From Unio delphinus (lineage: Eukaryota > Mollusca > Bivalvia > Unionida > Unionidae), in contig JAQISU010000069.1 in NCBI GenBank assembly GCA_029339505.1, forward strand, positions 8,815,001-8,879,000: a stretch of 64,000 nt of DNA, given 5' to 3'. A program made the position numbers and the translations under genes. The notes beneath the pieces are model-generated. The model was not told the DNA's origin. It saw only the letters and a program-made list of their open reading frames with translations, and ran no database searches. This document shows, piece by piece, positions 11,640 to 21,664 of this stretch. Every line of letters begins with the position of its first letter. The stretch's first letter is position 1.

Positions 11640-11709
<70 letters not shown>

Positions 11710-11720
11710 ACATATAGAGG
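11467..11720. repeat. (TA)n tracts
   Basis: Three long TA runs (about 11467-11539, 11574-11625 and 11642-11705) are separated by short unique pieces. The second and third belong to the left arm of the large palindrome at 11626-12135. Peptide frames here consist only of alternating Ile and Tyr and are not genes. Confidence 0.95.
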
Positions 11721-11849
11721 AATATATATATATATATTTGTCTGCATATATGAATACATATATATGCAAATATATATGAATATATTTATGCATATATATG
11801 CAAATATATATGAATATATTTATGCATATATATATATATATATATATAC

Positions 11850-11947
<98 letters not shown>

Positions 11948-12065
11948 GCATAAATATATTCATATATATTTGCATATATATGCATAAATATATTCATATA
12001 TATTTGCATATATATGTATTCATATATGCAGACAAATATATATATACATATATTCCTCTATATGT

Positions 12066-12121
<56 letters not shown>

Positions 12122-12135
12122 CTCTATATGTATAC
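11626..12135. repeat. Large palindrome (inverted repeat), about 510 bp
   Basis: The left arm starts with 'gtatacatatagagg' at 11626 and again at 11706. The right arm carries the exact reverse complement, 'cctctatatgtatac', ending at 12069 and 12135. Between these anchors the left arm holds 'tttgtctgcatatatgaata' (about 11736) and two copies of a 34-bp motif containing 'atgaatatatttatgca'. The right arm holds their reverse complements in mirrored order ('tgcataaatatattcat' twice, then 'tattcatatatgcagacaaa'). The centre is near 11885. Identity in the non-TA portion is close to complete by eye, and the whole could extrude as a cruciform or form a hairpin RNA. Confidence 0.92.
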
Positions 12136-12169
12136 ATATATACATATATACATACATTTTTTTTTATTT

Positions 12170-12560
12170 CATAAGGTCTTTAGTTTAATACCTTTCTTAT
12201 GGTCTTTTCGACACCCTATGACCATTTCTTTTTGACCAATATTATTTCTGAAGGTCCTTGTGGGTGCCCTTCAATGAGACTTAGACCTACCTCTTCATTC
12301 TACGGATTAATTTTGTGGGCGCCAAATGTCAATTTCATGCAGACCTCAACCCCATGGTCAAACCTCTGGGGAGAGTGCGAAAACTCACCCACCACGTGTC
12401 TGAACGTGAGAGGTGTACGCGAAACGCTTTCGAGTTGAAGCCCAAAGTCTTATATAAAAACCGCTATTGCTCAACCGTCGATAATATATCCGATACGTGG
12501 ATTCGAACCGCCGACCTTCAGAACAAATACAAACACCGTTAACAATGGGCTACTGTTCTA
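12170..12560 (-). mobile_element. tRNA-derived SINE-like sequence
   Basis: On the minus strand a perfect RNA polymerase III B box, GGTTCGAATCC, occurs near 12486-12496. A plausible A-box-like segment ('tagcccattgttaacgg') lies about 35-40 bp upstream near 12534-12550. Spacing and surroundings resemble a tRNA 5' half and T arm. Downstream (12170-12475) the sequence is not tRNA-like and would be the SINE body. The element boundary and tail are not certain. It could instead be an isolated tRNA pseudogene. Confidence 0.45.
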
Positions 12561-12675
12561 ATCAACAAAATATATAAAAATAAATTATTACATAGGTACC
12601 ATATTTCGAGTAATTTAATTATCATTTTGTATTTACACTTCCTAACCTTTTTTTAATTCTTTTAGTGTGAATGTC

Positions 12676-12812
12676 ACTGTAATGCAAATATGATGCCAAC
12701 ATAAAAATGTTATAGTATGGACTGTGACCTTCAATGATTTCAAATTATATTACCGGCCAGCTTTATTTATAGAACGGACTGTTAATGCGAGTTTGAAAAA
12801 AATTGGAAACAT
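12676..12812 (+). repeat. Direct repeat, left copy, flanking the LINE fragment
   Basis: About 135 bases containing 'aaaaatgttatagtatgg' and 'caatgatttcaaattatatt' recur at 13984-14122 in the same orientation, with substitutions and small gaps (roughly 80 percent identity by eye). The left copy ends exactly where the reverse-transcriptase remnant begins. Confidence 0.88.
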
Positions 12813-13975
12813 TTAAGGCATTTGACCTGGTCAGTCGGAGTGGACTCTTCAGACTCCTCCAGAAGAGTTTCTGCCCCCGAAATATACTTGCTGTCCGCAG
12901 GTCGTTCCTCGAGAACATGCACAGCACAGTATGCTTCATAGGCACAACATCGGAGGCCTTCCCAGTAATCAGCAGAGGTTGCCTGCTTGAGCCGACGCTC
13001 TTTGCCACATTATTCTCCATTCTTCTCCAACACGCCTTCAAGGACTGCAGCGATGGAGTGTACATCCACACCAGGGCTGACGGAAAGATGTTCAACTTTG
13101 CCCGTCTCCGTGCTAAGACTAAGGTCACAAAGATAGTCAGCCGTGAATTGTTGTTTGCCGACTATGCAGCCTTGACATCACACTCGGAAGATGGACTGCA
13201 GCAGCTGGTATGCCGCCTCTCAAACGGTTGCAAGGAATTTGGACTAACCGTCAGCATGAAGTAAACGAACATCATGGAGCAATTGGCAGACTCCCTTCCC
13301 TCTGTCACCGTCGATGGGTACAACTTGTAAGTTATCGAGAACTTCACTTACCTTGGGTCATCTCCAGCCCACTCTCAATTCATTTGTAGGTGAACGGCAG
13401 GATTGCCATGGCAGCTGCAGCGATGACCAGACTTAACCAGAGGGTATAGAACAACCCCGACCTCATTCCTCTCCAGCAGCGAAACATAGACCACCTATGC
13501 AATGCAGGAGAGAAAACTCAGCTTCCACCTGAGATGTCTATGAAGCAATACTCACATCAAGTGGCAGGCAAAAGTACCAAACATAGAGGTTCTAGAACGC
13601 GCCAACATCAACAGCATATTCTCCATTCTCACCGAGAGGCGTCATAGCTGGATCGGCCATGACAAGATAATGAACATAGGCCGCATTCCTAGGGATATGT
13701 TATATGGCGAGCTAGCAGAAGGTGCACGACCGACTGCAAGTTCCACGCCTGCGTTACAAAGATGTTTGCAAGATGAACATGAAGACGGCCTTCATCAATG
13801 TCAATAATGGGAGAGCAATGCTAACGACCGCCCCACCTGGCACCTAGCTGTCAGGCAGCAGGTTAGCAAAGCTAACGGCGACTGCAATATAAATAATTTT
13901 AAAAAAAGAGCCAGAAAGAATGAACAGCTGAATCTAGAGCTACGCCATCGTCTCACGTAGATGGACGAATGTCAA
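12803..13975 (+). pseudogene. Non-LTR retrotransposon reverse transcriptase fragment
   Basis: The frame at 12803-13264 begins at palm motif A ('KAFDLVSRSGLF') and continues through a degraded motif B region ('SRGCLLEPTLF'). The catalytic motif C reads 'LLFADYAALTSHSE', where the second Asp of the FADD core is Tyr, so the enzyme could not be active. A TAA follows at 13262-13264. Beyond it, broken frames give the thumb and C-terminal portion: 'RWQAKVPNIEVLERANINS' near 13560-13620 and a 'GRIPRDMLYGELAEG' block near 13680-13720. The N-terminal endonuclease is absent. The family is the same broad group as the longer element at 17887-20580 but clearly a different subfamily. Confidence 0.88.
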
Positions 13976-13983
13976 GAAGAAGA

Positions 13984-14122
13984 CTGTAAAACAAATATGA
14001 TTCCAGCAGAAAAATGTTATAGTATGGCCTGTGGCCTACAATGATTTCAAATTATATTTTAGACCCGATTTATTCAACGAACGGACTGTTAATGTGAACT
14101 AGAAAACAATTGTAAATATTTA
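13984..14122 (+). repeat. Direct repeat, right copy
   Basis: Partner of the repeat at 12676-12812, beginning just after the last recognisable LINE coding sequence. See the left copy for shared motifs. Confidence 0.88.
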
Positions 14123-14124
14123 TG

Positions 14125-14830
14125 TAGGTCGAAAAATATATATTATATTTATGTTGGTTGAAGTAGTGCCAATACTTAATAATATCAAAATATTATCTTA
14201 CTGCGGTTATTCATTAAAATGTTTAATTCTTCGCTCTATTCAAAGATCTAACTATTCGCAACTTTAATGTTATATTGTTCAACTTCCTTCTTTTTGTAGT
14301 TTAAGCCTTGTGTAACAGCTTGTAATTTTTCCAGAGAATCGTCAATTTTGTGACCGTTAATGGGATCTATCAAAAGAACATTCTTGATAACTCCGAAATA
14401 AGTCTCAATACAATTGTTACAAAGATATCTTTATCTTTCTAGCATTAGATCGGAGATAACCACTATTATTGACAGCACCAATTGACCATTTTCAACAGAG
14501 AGCGTTTGATTACACCATAACGAGATGCTTTATAATTCTTGAATATATGAAGTCTAACAAAGTCTTAATCTCATTTATAATACTATTTATCTAAATTATT
14601 ACTTGAGAATCATTTGTTCTTATAACGTTTTCACTGTAATTATATTTTAAAATCATAATATCGCTTCAGGTCTCTGTATATCATATCACACCATTGTACA
14701 AACAATTATGTTTTCACATCGTAAACACGGTTTCGACCAAGACTCCCTCGCCATACTCTTTATAAATGCTGTCGCAAAATTCATTTACACGGGGTTGTTA
14801 AAAGCGATATAAGAACACATCATTAACCAC
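14125..14830. other. AT-rich unique DNA, no gene seen
   Basis: No recognisable frame, RNA or repeat. Confidence 0.55.
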
Positions 14831-14835
14831 CTACT

Positions 14836-15664
14836 GTGATTCATTTTTCGAGTCATTGTTTATATAATATATTTTATTTAAATATTTGTTTAAATTATAT
14901 TTTGGAGGAGTTATCAACAATCGTTATGTGGAAAGCTCCATTTCTCGAAAGAAGATTTCACCTTGTCAGAATAACCCCTGACTGGCGGAGAGTTCTGGTT
15001 GATATGAACAATCTGATTAATACTATTCGGAGTGTTAACAAAAAATTTCGTGATAAAGGGACATCTCACATATGGTCAACATTCAAAAACTAGGTGTCGA
15101 CAACATCATTGCAAATGTCATTCCTGCAGTAATGAGCGATGTGCGAGTGAAAACATTATTGACAATCTTAACGATCAACGTTTTATTCAGCAGAATGAAA
15201 ATGATTGTGCAATCAGAAAAACATTATACTGCGTTGAATATCCGCGTCAAACGTGACGTGCTTTTCATTAGAAGAAAAAAAAAAACGTGGTTCAACGCAG
15301 TAATGATATTTCAACTAGATCCAACCGTATGATTTTAACCCCAAATCTCTGGATGACATCTTTTTGATCTTATTCATGAAACACGTACAAACGATCCTTT
15401 GTCAGTATGGCTATTTCAAAGGGATTAAAACTGTGATTACGTGTTACGACCTAACGGTGAAATATACCGGTTAGAATCTCTCACTGAATAAAGTAAAAAT
15501 ATTGACGCCTTACTGAGTAACTGATTAACCGTTGCGTCAGTTGCAGCCATCGCTAAATTTTCAAAAATATGGAACTAAGCTGCGGTGACTACGTATCCGG
15601 TGGATTGTGTAATACCAGTTATGATTACAACGTTTCAGTGATGAGTTTCATGGATTGCAGCAGT

Positions 15665-15665
<1 letters not shown>
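14836..15665 (+). pseudogene. Decayed coding-like region, unidentified
   Basis: Overlapping plus-strand frames carry protein-like segments: 14836-15093 (85 codons, with 'FLERRFHLVRITPDWRRVL'), 15072-15332, and a patch at about 15365-15575 broken by single stops ('LIHETRTNDPLSVWLFQR' then 'VASVAAIAKFSKIWN'). The pattern of good composition broken by isolated stops and frame changes suggests an old inactivated gene. I cannot name the family. Confidence 0.25.

Positions 15666-15668
<3 letters not shown>

Positions 15669-15722
<54 letters not shown>
15669..15722. repeat. (CT)n microsatellite
   Basis: About 27 uninterrupted CT units. Confidence 0.97.
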
Positions 15723-15724
<2 letters not shown>

Positions 15725-15759
15725 CAACGATTTATTTTGTTTCGCTCTTCATAATATCA

Positions 15760-17885
15760 TATCACAATATGATGTCTACGATAAATAATATAACACTTCT
15801 GTAGGACAAAAAAGTTTTTCTAACTTCAAAGGACGTGTAGACCAATCATATGGTAACAGCTAAGGAAGTAAAAAATATTCAAACTGATTATAAAAAGCAC
15901 AACAGTTAATAGTGGAAATAATTATCCCTTAGTATATGTCTTAGCGTGGTTTTACTCATGCTTCGGTTATGTGGAATATGCATAGTTCTTTATAATGCAT
16001 TACATAAATCGAGACTGTACGTAGTTCTCTATGTTGCACTGTATAAACAGAGAACGCGCACTTTCTTCGCTATATTGTAGTGTTAAAAAAGAGATTGCGC
16101 ACGTTTGGTGATATTAACACGGTTCATGACTAATATCGATTGTGATAGTTAAAGAATTAGCTAAGGCAAGTCGTTGTGGTTAATAAACTTGTCTTTGCTT
16201 GCATATGGGCATTTCACCTAAACAGGTGTAGTCAATTTCTATACTAGATGGATATAAATCTTGTTTCAGTAACAATGTCAAGGGCGATGTAAAAAAGATG
16301 GTAATCAAATTGAAAAAAAAATTCATCTTGACTTAAAAGAAGCATGAAACATTTAACACCTTTACACACAATATTATATATATGGCTTTTTAAGTTTAGA
16401 ATTGATTAATTTGTATATTCGTCCAATTATTTATTTACGGTAAAGCCATTGCTAGACGTGGATGACAAATGGAAATATTGCGTTTAATTGTAATTTCAAA
16501 GATATATTTGATACACAAACAAGATAACCCATATAATAATAAAACAGTCTATAATGGTATCTAATCTAAATATTTCTAAATTTGTATACAACATGTGGCC
16601 TGTGTAAAATCGTCGTAACATGTTACGTATTTGTTTTAATTCAACTTTAGTCAAACATTACACTTAGAAGAAAATAAAGCAAAGATATCCGTGTTCGAGA
16701 TACTTGCAAAGAGACCAGAATGATATCGAATAATGTAAATATTTGCTGAAATAAAAAATATATTTATTCTGAAACAAATTATGTTTTAATCTTGTACACA
16801 TTTTACTTCAAAGACTAGGATAAGACAAGGGTTTTGCGAAACACTAACTAATCTTTTACGAGATGGATTAAACAAAATATCGGTAATTCAACCCAAACAT
16901 TCGATATTTAATGTTTCTAGTGCCGATATTGCCGATCCATGATGAGAGAAAAGACCATGATTAACCAAATTAGATGCAATACCTCTGTATGTGCTGTTAA
17001 TGAGCATTACATAGTATTTGACTGAGGTTGGTATCAGTTGCAATTAATAATTTAAATAAACTCTTTCTAGAAAGGTCAGTGTGTATTTAAATTGATCAAT
17101 AGTATATAATTTCCTCCACAATGTAAGCTGCAATAGATTCGATAGATTTATTCAGGTATGCAAATTTGTATAAGTTTAAAAAAATCAAGCCCATCATTCG
17201 ATAACCTCGTACATTTCATGCTATATTGCAATATAATACAATTCGTTGGCTGATGTTAACTCGGTTATTATTCTACCAGCATCGCTGGTATATATCAATA
17301 ATGAGTGTAGCGGAAATATTAAAGAAAAGGTGCGGGCTAAATGGGTTCCCTGCTATGGTGTCTAATTGAGAAATGAAGTTTACACCAATAGCCCAGGTAT
17401 TAAATCCTCCTCTCGTTCACATTGAAACAATTCTCAATGTTTCTGATTTCATTCATTGTTGCCATCCTGCTTCCTTCCATTCCTCCTTCTTATTGTGTAT
17501 TTTTTCTTTATTCTCATTGTCTTTGTTATAGTTTAAGTTTCCAGCTATTTGATTATATCCTTGTTGTATTCCATTGTGCTACATGGTCTGTTTCACGATG
17601 ACCAATCCAATTCAAAACACTTATTTTTAATATCAACACCTCAAATTTAAGACCTATAATTATTCTCTTTAACAGCGTCGATTGGTTTTGATTTAATGGA
17701 AGATTATGTACGGCAGAAGAAAAACCTCATGAACGAAACTACATGTTTATTTAAATTGAGCCTTTCTATATCTGTTTTTAACGATTACTAATTTCGCTGT
17801 AGTTGCTTTTGAATACATTAAACTCACTACTTGATTATGCGAGTTGGGTTATGGTTTAGTGATATACAGCACAGCTACGTAGATA
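15760..17885. other. AT-rich unique DNA, no gene seen
   Basis: Over 2 kb with no frame, RNA or repeat that I can support. Confidence 0.55.
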
Positions 17886-17886
17886 G

Positions 17887-18310
17887 GTCATTTATGTTCG
17901 ATGGAAAGGTGTGCTTGGCAAGCACGGTGTCGGCAGAATGAACAGCAACGGCCTGCTCCTACTCAGCAAATGCACAAAGTTTAACCTCATAATCACAAAC
18001 TCAATGTTCAGAATGGCGGACAAACACAAGAACACCTGGATGCTCCCCAGATCTCTCCAATGGCACTTAATTGACTATGTAATAGTGCGCCGGCGTGATG
18101 CCAATGATGTCCAAATCACCAAGGATATGCGAGGAGCAGAATGATGGACAGACCACAAACGTGTCAGAACTACCCTACAGCTGCACATTGCCCCTCACCA
18201 CCTAAGACGTCCTAAGCTTATGCGTACAGCCCTCAACGTTGTCAAACGTCAGCAGCCTTCCACCCAGCTCGATTTCCAGAAGAGACTAGATGACATGTTG
18301 TCAACAAACG
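17887..18310 (+). pseudogene. LINE endonuclease domain, C-terminal end
   Basis: The frame 17911-18144 contains 'LGKHGVGRMNSNGLLLL', a 'WMLPRSLQWHLIDYVIVRRR' segment (the Ile-Asp-Tyr strand common to exonuclease/endonuclease/phosphatase-fold LINE nucleases) and a run into 'RGAE'. The expected catalytic Ser-Asp-His end lies in 'TDHKRVR', where the preceding codons contain a stop (TGA at 18142-18144). The N-terminal catalytic residues of the fold are missing by truncation. This is read from family pattern; no activity is expected. Confidence 0.8.
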
Positions 18311-18439
18311 GACCGTAATGTGGAAACGCCTCTGAAAAATGGAACAAGCTCAGAGACATAGTAAGAGAAACAGTTATGGCAACCATGGGTCCAAAGAAGC
18401 GAATCCATCAAGACTGGTTCGACGAGAACAACGCTGCCG

Positions 18440-18780
18440 TTGAAGATCTGCTTGCTAGAAAAAAACAAAGCTTTTATAAACTGGCAGAATGACACAAACT
18501 GCATCCCTAAAAAAGATCAATTCAAATCCTATCAGGCTGAGGCTCAGAGAGAAATCCGCAAGATGCATGACCAATGGTGGGAAAAGAAAACTGACGAAGT
18601 GCAAAGCTATGCCGACACTTACAACTCCAAAGAGTTCTACAACGCCATCAAGTCAATCTTCAGCCACACAAAGTCCAGCCCTACGCCCTTGCTTGTTGCA
18701 GATGGCAGTACATTAATAAAATACAAGAAAGCATTAAAGAAAGATGGAAAGAGCACTTTAGTCAGCTCCTAAACCTGCCT
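18440..18780 (+). pseudogene. LINE linker region between endonuclease and reverse transcriptase
   Basis: A 110-codon frame, rich in Lys, Gln and aromatic residues, with 'FKSYQAEAQREIRKMHDQWW' and 'SKEFYNAIKSIF'. This is a conserved pre-palm linker in this LINE group. It is in a different frame from the endonuclease piece upstream and from the reverse transcriptase downstream, so indels lie on both sides. Confidence 0.8.
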
Positions 18781-19983
18781 TCAGCGGTCAGCCAATCTGT
18801 TCTTGACCAAATACCCCAACAGCCAATGCTCACCCAACTGGATATCCTGCCAAGGATGAAGGAATTGAGAAGGGCCATTAAACGAACAAACCGTGGCAAG
18901 GCACCTGGAAAGGATGGTATCCCAGCGGAGGTGTACAAGACTCTCAGTAAGCAGTCTCTGGCGGCATTAAACGATGTGCTAATCAGCATCTGGACGGAAG
19001 AAGAGATGCCAGACGACCTCCGTGATGCATCAATAGTGACCCTCTATAAAAATAAAGGCTCACGTATGGACTGCAGTAACTACAGAGGCATCTCCCTGCT
19101 TTCCGTTGCTGGCAAAATACTTGCTCACATCTAGCTCAACAGACTTATTGCAGCAGTGTCAGATAACAACCTCCTCGAGTCTCTGTATGGTTTTCGCCCA
19201 GACCGCAGCAACATTGACATGATCTTTGCAGTGATACAAGTCCAAGATAAGTGCCTTGAGCAGAACGTGAATCTATATGCTGTCTTCGTGGATGTGCCAA
19301 AGGCTTTCGATACAGTCAACAGAGACGCACCGTGGGTAGTACTTAATAAACTTGGTTGTCCTCAGAAGTTTACCAACCTCATCCGGCTCCTCCACATTGA
19401 CATGAATGGAGAGATTCTCTCAGACGGTGAACACTCAGAGAAATTCCCCATATCTAATGGTGTCAAACAGGGTTGTGTACTCGCTCCAGTACTCTTCAAC
19501 CTCTTCTTCACACAGGTTCTGCTCCATGAAATACGGGACATTGACACTGGCATCTACATTAGGTATCGCCTCGATGGATCAGTGTTTGATCTCCGTCGCC
19601 TATCTGCAAAAACCAAGACACTAGAAAGACTCATCACTGATGCACTCTTTGCAGATGACTGCGCCCTCATGGCCCATGAAGAGACTCACCTACAAGCAAT
19701 CGTGGACAGATTCTCTGAAGCCTCCAACCTATTTGGTCTCACAATTGGTCTAGGAAAGACAGAAGTCAACTTTCAGCCCGCCCCAAACACTGTCCATTCG
19801 CATCCCTGTATCACCATTGGCTATACGCAGCTGAAGAATGTGGACTGTTTCAAATACCTGGGCAGCACAATATCTAGTGATGGCTCTATGGACAAAGAGA
19901 TCACTGCGAGGACCCAAAAAGCCAGTCAAGCACTAGGACGACTCCGAACCAAGGTCTTGCAGCACGCCGGTCAACAAAGCTGA
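18780..19983 (+). pseudogene. LINE reverse transcriptase domain
   Basis: Two open stretches in one frame (18826-19134 and 19156-19983) are separated only by a TAG at 19132-19134 and a few codons. Motifs in order are 'GKAPGKDGIPAEVYK', 'DASIVTLYKNKGSRMDC', 'NYRGISLLSVAGKI', 'YGFRPDRSNIDMIF', motif A 'YAVFVDVPKAFDTVN' (Asp present), motif B 'SNGVKQGCVLAPVLFNLFF' and motif C 'LFADDCALMAHEE' with both catalytic Asp residues. 'FKYLGSTISSDGS' follows near 19850. Unlike the copy at 12803-13975, the catalytic core is intact, so inactivation here rests on the stop and frameshifts. It would prime reverse transcription at nicked target DNA. Confidence 0.93.
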
Positions 19984-19985
19984 AG

Positions 19986-20577
19986 GTGTACAATGCAGTT
20001 GTCATCACGTCTCTATTATATGGCTGTGAAACGTGGACACTCTACAGAAGGCACATCAGTCAGTTAGAACAATTCCACCAGCGCTCCCTGAGATCCATCA
20101 TGCGGATCAAGTGGCAGGACCGAATCAGCAACCTGGAAGTCCTTGATAGAGCGAACACAACAAGCATTGAAGCCAAAATAATCCAGGCCCAGCTTCGATG
20201 GACTGGCCATGTCATCCACATGGATCAAAGCAGAATCCCACAGCATTTGTTCTATGGCGAGTTAACCTGGGGAACCGAAAACAAGGCCGCCCTCACAAGA
20301 GGTACAAATACAACCTCAATACAAACATCAAATGGGCAGACCTTCAACCACGCCAGCTCGAGCTCGCTGCCTCAAACAGAAAGCATTGGAGAGCCCTGAC
20401 CAGAAAGCCTGCTCCACCTTTGAGGCTGACCGCCGCCAGCGTCTTACCGCAACCCGCGAGAGACGCCAAAAAAATGTATCCCAGAAACCAACAATCACCA
20501 GTGTCCCATGCCCCACCTGCAACCGCATGTGTGTATCAGAATTCGGACTCCGGAGTCACATGCGCGTCCACTGTTGA
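19986..20577 (+). pseudogene. LINE C-terminal region with C2H2 zinc finger
   Basis: Three successive frames continue the protein: 19986-20260 ('VITSLLYGCETWTLYRRHI', 'QFHQRSLRSIMRIKWQDRI', 'LRWTGHVIHMDQSRIPQHL'), then about 20260-20400 in a second frame ('RKQGRPHKRYKYNLNTNIK'), then 20332-20577 in a third. The last ends in a finger with CPTC, a phenylalanine/leucine core and HMRVH, i.e. a classical Cys2His2 spacing, one residue before the stop. The finger probably binds nucleic acid. Two indels are needed to explain the frame changes. Confidence 0.88.
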
Positions 20578-20821
20578 ATGAAAATGCACAACTTGTCTTC
20601 CTCGACTCGAGAGACTACCAAGAAGAACTACAAATAAGGAGCACAGTTCCTAAACACGGCCGGAATACCAAGGGAAGACTTTTCAAATACAACACAAGTG
20701 AATATAGTAGTACAAACTATGGAGCCAGGATACATACAAACATATAATCCATAAACCCGATAAGCTTAGGGTATTAGTGCAAAATTATTCTACCTAAAGG
20801 GAAATAACCCATGCTTCCATA

Positions 20822-20849
20822 TGGACAAGTGACAAGTGACAAGTGACAA
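20822..20849. repeat. 7-bp tandem repeat, about four copies
   Basis: The unit 'gacaagt' is repeated three and a half times in the LINE's 3' flank. Short and probably slippage. Confidence 0.85.
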
Positions 20850-20859
20850 CACTGAAAGG

Positions 20860-21660
20860 GATAATAAACGTGGAACCATGCCTATTAAACGCAAGATACA
20901 AAAGCATACAGGAAAGGAGAAAATCTCAGAGATTTTCCAAGAAATATCGCTATAAACTCTAATTAAATACTTTGAAGAAATATTTGGAGAAAAAGTGGTA
21001 GGATCAAGAATGGAGATGATAACAACAACGCAAATCTACGACGGAATAAGAACAATTGAATTAGAGAACATACACATCAAAACCATCACAAGGTCGTATT
21101 TTGTGGATGGATTTATAACACATATGGTACATACGATGCACATATGACAAAAACGCAAAAAGTGCAATAAGACAGAACACACCCCTTTCAAATATCCCAA
21201 AAATAATGAAAAGCAAAGAAGGAGACAATAGCAACAACACAAGTCAACATCACCAGGATCAGAAACTACAAGAACAAAAACAACAAGTTCAAGGGAGAAA
21301 CAAACAGGCTGAAGAAAAACAAGACCTAGTCATCATACAAAAACAACGACAACAACAACAGGATCAACCGAAACAACAAAACAAAAGGAACAAACCACTC
21401 AGAAAATAACAAGTGGTACTTCCAAATACATTTAAAAATAAACATCAACAACACCACGTAACAGTAGAAACAACCCAACAGGAAAAACAGACGGGAATAC
21501 CGCAGAAAATACAATATAAGGCAAACAGTCTTTAGAACTAAAAACCACAAGTATTGAAACAAAATCAAAATAAATAGCAAAAGAAAAAGTGAGAGAACAG
21601 TACAAAAAAAGTAGGAAAGAGAAAAGATGAACATAAAGAGAAAAAAAGAAGAGGACCAAT
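20860..21660 (+). other. A-rich strand-biased block, possible decayed ORF1-like sequence
   Basis: The plus strand is very A-rich and purine-rich. A plus-strand reading gives a Lys/Glu/Ile-rich first part ('GKEKISEIFQEIS', 'LIKYFEEIFGEKVVGSR') and then a Gln/Lys/Thr-rich low-complexity part (open at 21206-21409). Such composition is typical of the first ORF of some LINEs, but no RNA-binding motif is seen. Minus-strand frames here (Leu/Phe-rich) are complements of the A-rich DNA and not genes. Confidence 0.25.
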
Positions 21661-21664
21661 TTCT

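Larger units (their letters stand above)
17887..20580 (+). mobile_element. 5'-truncated non-LTR retrotransposon (LINE) with endonuclease tail, reverse transcriptase and C2H2 finger
   Basis: The element runs as one protein-coding unit broken by frameshifts and stops. In order it holds the C-terminal part of an apurinic-type endonuclease, a linker, a reverse transcriptase with recognisable palm motifs, a thumb/connection region and a terminal zinc finger. The endonuclease N-terminus and any 5' UTR are missing, the usual outcome of incomplete reverse transcription. Reading frame changes occur between about 18145 and 18440, near 18780, near 19984 and near 20260, and there is an in-frame TAG at 19132-19134. 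This is the kind of endonuclease/reverse-transcriptase protein that is abundant in mollusc genomes. Dead copy. Confidence 0.92.

Noticed and set aside
11352..12235. Overlapping Ile/Tyr frames of 84-156 codons on both strands
   Set aside because: They translate TA dinucleotide repeats and palindrome arms only.
21326..21659. Leu/Phe-rich minus-strand frames resembling membrane proteins
   Set aside because: They are complements of an A-rich block; the hydrophobic composition follows from T-rich codons.
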